From positions 1 to 7,743 of the forward strand of contig JAFQVE010000552.1 in the NCBI GenBank assembly GCA_017408185.1: DNA of 7,743 nucleotides, read 5' to 3'. The stretch comes from Oscillospiraceae bacterium. Its GTDB lineage: Bacteria; Bacillota_A; Clostridia; Oscillospirales; JAAYXM01. The first letter of the stretch is position 1. Every line of letters starts with the position of its first letter. The notes under the pieces were generated by a model. That model ran no database searches. It saw nothing but the letters and a program-made list of their open reading frames with translations, and had not been told where the DNA came from. Positions 6,106-7,743 of the stretch are shown here, piece after piece. The translations under genes and the position numbers were made by a program.

Positions 6106-7380
6106 ATGATTTATGCAGCCGTATCAATTTTTGCAGTAGCGTATGTTTTAATGCTTGTGTTTAGCAAGTACAGACCTTACATAGCGCTTGGCTCTGCGCT
6201 GATTTTCATAATCAGCGGAATGCTTTCCGCAGAAAACATCTTGGGTGCAATTGATTTTAATGTATTATTGATGATTGCCGGAACGATGGGTATTGTGGCT
6301 CTTTTCATTGAGAGCAAAATGCCCGAGCTTCTTGCTGATTTAATAATGGAGAAGGTTCCGGATGTCAAATGGGCGGCAGTTGCAATGGCTCTTTTTGCGG
6401 GTGTCATATCTGCGTTTGTTGACAATGTGGCAACCGTGCTTATGGTTGCACCTGTCGCTCTTGAAATATGCAAAAAGCTTAAAACAAATCCCGTTCCATT
6501 TATAATAGCAATTGCTGTTTCTTCCAATTTACAAGGTGCGGCAACCCTCGTTGGTGATACTACCGCCATTATGCTTGGCTCGGCACTTGATATGAGCTTT
6601 ATGGATTTCTTTTGGTACAAGAACCGCCCGGGTATGTTTTTCGCTGTAGAATTGGGCGCGATTCTTTCTGCAGTTATTTTAGCTTTTCTTTTCAGGAAAG
6701 AGAAAAACCCGATCCCCAAAGCACAGGAACGAACCAAGGTCACCGATTATGTTCCGTCTGCTTTGCTTCTCGGGACAATTCTGCTTCTTATTCTCGCGTC
6801 TTTCATACCCAATAAGCCTGATATAACAAACGGTCTTATTTGCTGTGCTTTATTGCTGATAGGTCTTATTTATAACTTTGCAAAGAAAAAGGATTTATCC
6901 GCTATCGTTTAGCCGCTTAAAGAAATCGATTTTGAAACAATAGGTCTGTTGCTCGGGCTGTTCCTGATGATTGGTGCAATTACAGAGCAAGGTGTTATTG
7001 ATGCTGCCGCAAAGCTTCTTGCCCAAGCAGGCGGCGGAAATATATTTGTGCTCTATACCGTTATTGTGTGGGCATCGGTTCTTATTTCTGCATTTATTGA
7101 TAATATACCGTATGTAGCAACAATGATTCCTGTTATAGCCGGTCTTGCTTCTGCATTGAATATAGATCCTACCGTTTTGTATTTCGGCCTGCTTTCCGGT
7201 GCAACGCTCGGCGGTAACTGCACACCTATCGGCGCATCCGCAAACATTACAGGCATAGGTATTTTGCGCAAGGAAGGATATACGGTTAAGAATTCTGATT
7301 TCTTTAAAATCGGCATACCGTTTACATTGGCGGCAATAATCCCGGCATATATTTACCTGTGGATTATGTACGGAGTGTAA
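6106..7380 (+). pseudogene. SLC13/ArsB-NhaD-type permease interrupted by one in-frame TAG
   Basis: From ATG 6106 (AAGGAG nine bases upstream, directly after the NptA stop) one frame runs 424 codons to TAA 7380, with a single internal TAG at codon 269. The N-terminal half (268 residues) has several membrane segments and the motifs FVDNVATVLMVAP and NLQGAATLVGDTTA. The C-terminal half (155 residues) has the matching second-repeat motifs FIDNIPYVATMIP and GGNCTPIGASANITG. These paired Asp-Asn and Gly/Thr/Ser-rich hairpin motifs identify the ion transporter superfamily (ArsB, NhaD, SLC13/CitM type); the substrate is unknown. The part after the stop shows no other stop or frameshift, so the lesion is recent, a sequence error, or read through. 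The C-terminal half has no convincing ribosome site of its own: the first in-frame candidate, TTG 6949, lacks one. The gene is co-transcribed with the phosphate symporter. Confidence 0.8.
6910..6912 (+). other. In-frame amber codon splitting the permease gene
   Basis: The codon string is ATC GTT TAG CCG CTT AAA. The stop falls in the predicted cytoplasmic linker between the two inverted repeats (after KKDLSAIV and before PLKEIDFETIG). A one-base change from CAG, AAG, GAG, TGG or TTG would produce it. The five complete reading frames in this window all end in TAA. Confidence 0.85.
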
Positions 7381-7428
7381 GCTGAAGTCAGCTCTCTTCT
7401 GCTTAACTGAAAAAAGGATAGCAAAACG

Positions 7429-7458
7429 CAGCGGATGAAGCAAATGCTCCATCCGCTG
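7429..7458. terminator. Bidirectional hairpin between the permease gene and the tRNA remnant
   Basis: CAGCGGATG and CATCCGCTG pair over 9 bp, then after one mismatch AGC/GCT close an AAAT loop. Downstream on the plus strand is AAGTATTGTCTTTTT; downstream on the minus strand is CGTTTTGC. Neither U tract is ideal, so it may be a weak convergent terminator. Its core is a near copy, in reverse orientation, of the sipL terminator core. Confidence 0.6.
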
Positions 7459-7482
7459 AAGTATTGTCTTTTTACAACACAA

Positions 7483-7515
7483 CAACCCCTGTAACCATTG
7501 CAGTTACAGGGGTTG
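7483..7515 (-). terminator. Hairpin just downstream of the tRNA-fMet fragment
   Basis: CAACCCCTGTAAC and GTTACAGGGGTTG form a perfect 13-bp stem with a 7-nt loop. On the minus strand it begins four bases after the tRNA's CCA end and is followed by TTGTGTTG rather than a clean T run. Position and strength suggest it is the original terminator of the tRNA gene. Confidence 0.65.
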
Positions 7516-7519
7516 CTTC

Positions 7520-7564
7520 TGGTTGCGGAGGCAGGATTTGAACCTACAACCTTCGGGTTATGAG
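7520..7564 (-). tRNA. 3' half of an initiator tRNA-fMet gene (CAT anticodon), probable integration site
   Basis: On the minus strand, CTCATAACCC (anticodon loop with CAT, then the 3' side of the anticodon stem) is followed by GAAGGTTG, a T arm with loop TTCAAAT (stem GTAGG/CCTGC), the acceptor strand CTCCGCA, discriminator A and an encoded CCA. This matches the 3' half of bacterial initiator tRNA. Upstream of the anticodon loop the sequence is GATCC, where the 5' stem GGG and a D arm should be, and no 5' half is present. Loss of similarity exactly at the anticodon loop is typical of an attachment site used by a tyrosine recombinase. The piece is not a functional tRNA gene. Confidence 0.85.
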
Positions 7565-7583
7565 GGATCAACACGGTAAAAGT

Positions 7584-7632
7584 AAGTGCGTAATCAGCCG
7601 CAAAACGGCAGTCTTACGCACTTCGTTTTTTT
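7584..7632 (+). terminator. Strong terminator just inside the presumed element
   Basis: AAGTGCGTAA pairs perfectly with TTACGCACTT (10 bp), with an inner GCCG/CGGC stem and a CAAAA loop, followed by CG and seven T (7626-7632). On the minus strand the hairpin is followed by ACTTTTACC, so it may also end leftward transcripts. No gene is identified that it serves within the window. Confidence 0.8.
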
Positions 7633-7670
7633 AACAATCCTTTGCTTGCGTGATTCAACCCATTGCGGTA

Positions 7671-7689
7671 GGGGTCAAATTGGGGTCAA
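7671..7689. repeat. GGGGTCAA direct repeat near the attachment site
   Basis: GGGGTCAA occurs at 7671-7678 and 7682-7689, an 11-bp period. Short repeats this close to an attachment core can be arm-type integrase or excisionase sites, but it may equally be chance or the end of an unrecognised coding sequence. Confidence 0.35.
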
Positions 7690-7743
7690 GGGTTGTGTGT
7701 TAAGTGTGATTTGATTGCCGGAATTTTAAACAAATTAAAGCTC

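Larger units (their letters stand above)
7565..7743. mobile_element. Probable terminal ~180 bp of an integrated element (continues beyond the window)
   Basis: By the logic of tRNA integration, the 3' fragment faces the old chromosome on its left, so the inserted DNA lies to its right and the intact tRNA-fMet should sit at the far end. The stretch contains a strong hairpin (7584-7623), a GGGGTCAA direct repeat and no convincing gene. No integrase is visible, so the element type is unknown. Confidence 0.5.

Noticed and set aside
6177..6743. 188-codon open frame on the minus strand opposite the permease gene
   Set aside because: It mirrors a gene whose plus-strand frame has clear membrane and transporter motifs. 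No start signals or domain were seen.
6910..6912. Pyrrolysine insertion as the explanation for the amber codon
   Set aside because: Known pyrrolysine sites are mainly in methylamine methyltransferases. A linker in a permease is unlikely, and no pyl genes are in view, so it is kept only as something to exclude.
6949..7380. Separate gene for the permease C-terminal half starting at TTG 6949
   Set aside because: There is no ribosome site before it. The frame is continuous with the upstream half through a single TAG, and residues before 6949 already look like conserved permease sequence.
7520..7600. Complete tRNA-Met gene on the minus strand
   Set aside because: There is no D arm, no 5' anticodon stem and no 5' acceptor strand upstream of the anticodon loop; only the 3' half is present.
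7636..7704. Possible C-terminal tail of an integrase (frame ending ...GVKLGSRVVC at TAA 7702-7704)
   Set aside because: Only about 22 codons are open after an upstream stop, which is too short to assign, and no recombinase motif (Arg-His-x-x-Arg-Tyr) is visible.

Overview
The window looks like chromosomal DNA from a spore-forming, low-to-moderate GC Firmicute of the class Clostridia. The evidence is a SipL-type spore morphogenesis gene with a good sigma-E-like promoter, an ECF-type ThiW gene under a TPP riboswitch, AAGGAG-type ribosome binding sites, and strong hairpin terminators. I cannot name a species.

Layout, left to right. (1) Positions 1-792, minus strand: a nearly complete thiW (S component of an energy-coupling-factor transporter for a thiamin precursor) behind a leader of more than 300 nt. 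In transcript order the leader holds a TATAAT promoter, a canonical TPP aptamer, its terminator, a second terminator-like hairpin, and a second element. That element repeats the 5' half of the TPP aptamer (24 of 26 nt identical over the CTGAGA/P3a segment), but its pyrophosphate-binding half is replaced by a small hairpin able to compete for the thiW Shine-Dalgarno sequence. (2) Positions 803-2453, plus strand: divergent, monocistronic sipL (SPOCS/DUF3794 repeats plus LysM) with a TTG start. A 9-bp inverted repeat touches both divergent promoters. (3) Positions 2455-4325: a sigma-A promoter and an overlapping histidine kinase/response regulator pair. The kinase is KdpD-like but keeps only the DUF4118 membrane part and the kinase core. 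The regulator is KdpE/PhoB-like. (4) Positions 4326-7380: a promoter whose -35 region is replaced by a PhoB-box-like direct repeat (CTTTACC-N4-CTTTACC, exactly 10 bp before TATAAT), driving a Na+/phosphate symporter of the NptA type fused to a PhoU-like domain, followed by an SLC13/ArsB-NhaD-type permease interrupted by one in-frame amber codon. (5) Positions 7381-7743: two hairpins, then the 3' half of an initiator tRNA-fMet gene (minus strand) that starts at the anticodon loop and runs to an encoded CCA. The missing 5' half points to a tyrosine-recombinase attachment site, so the last ~180 bp probably belong to an integrated element continuing to the right.

How it fits together: the two-component system lies immediately upstream of a promoter with an OmpR/PhoB-type tandem binding site, so the simplest model is local control of the phosphate/anion transporter operon rather than of a Kdp potassium pump, of which no gene is visible here. 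The most unusual parts are the composite thiW leader and the tRNA-fMet attachment site. All functional statements rest on reading motifs by eye; no search was run.
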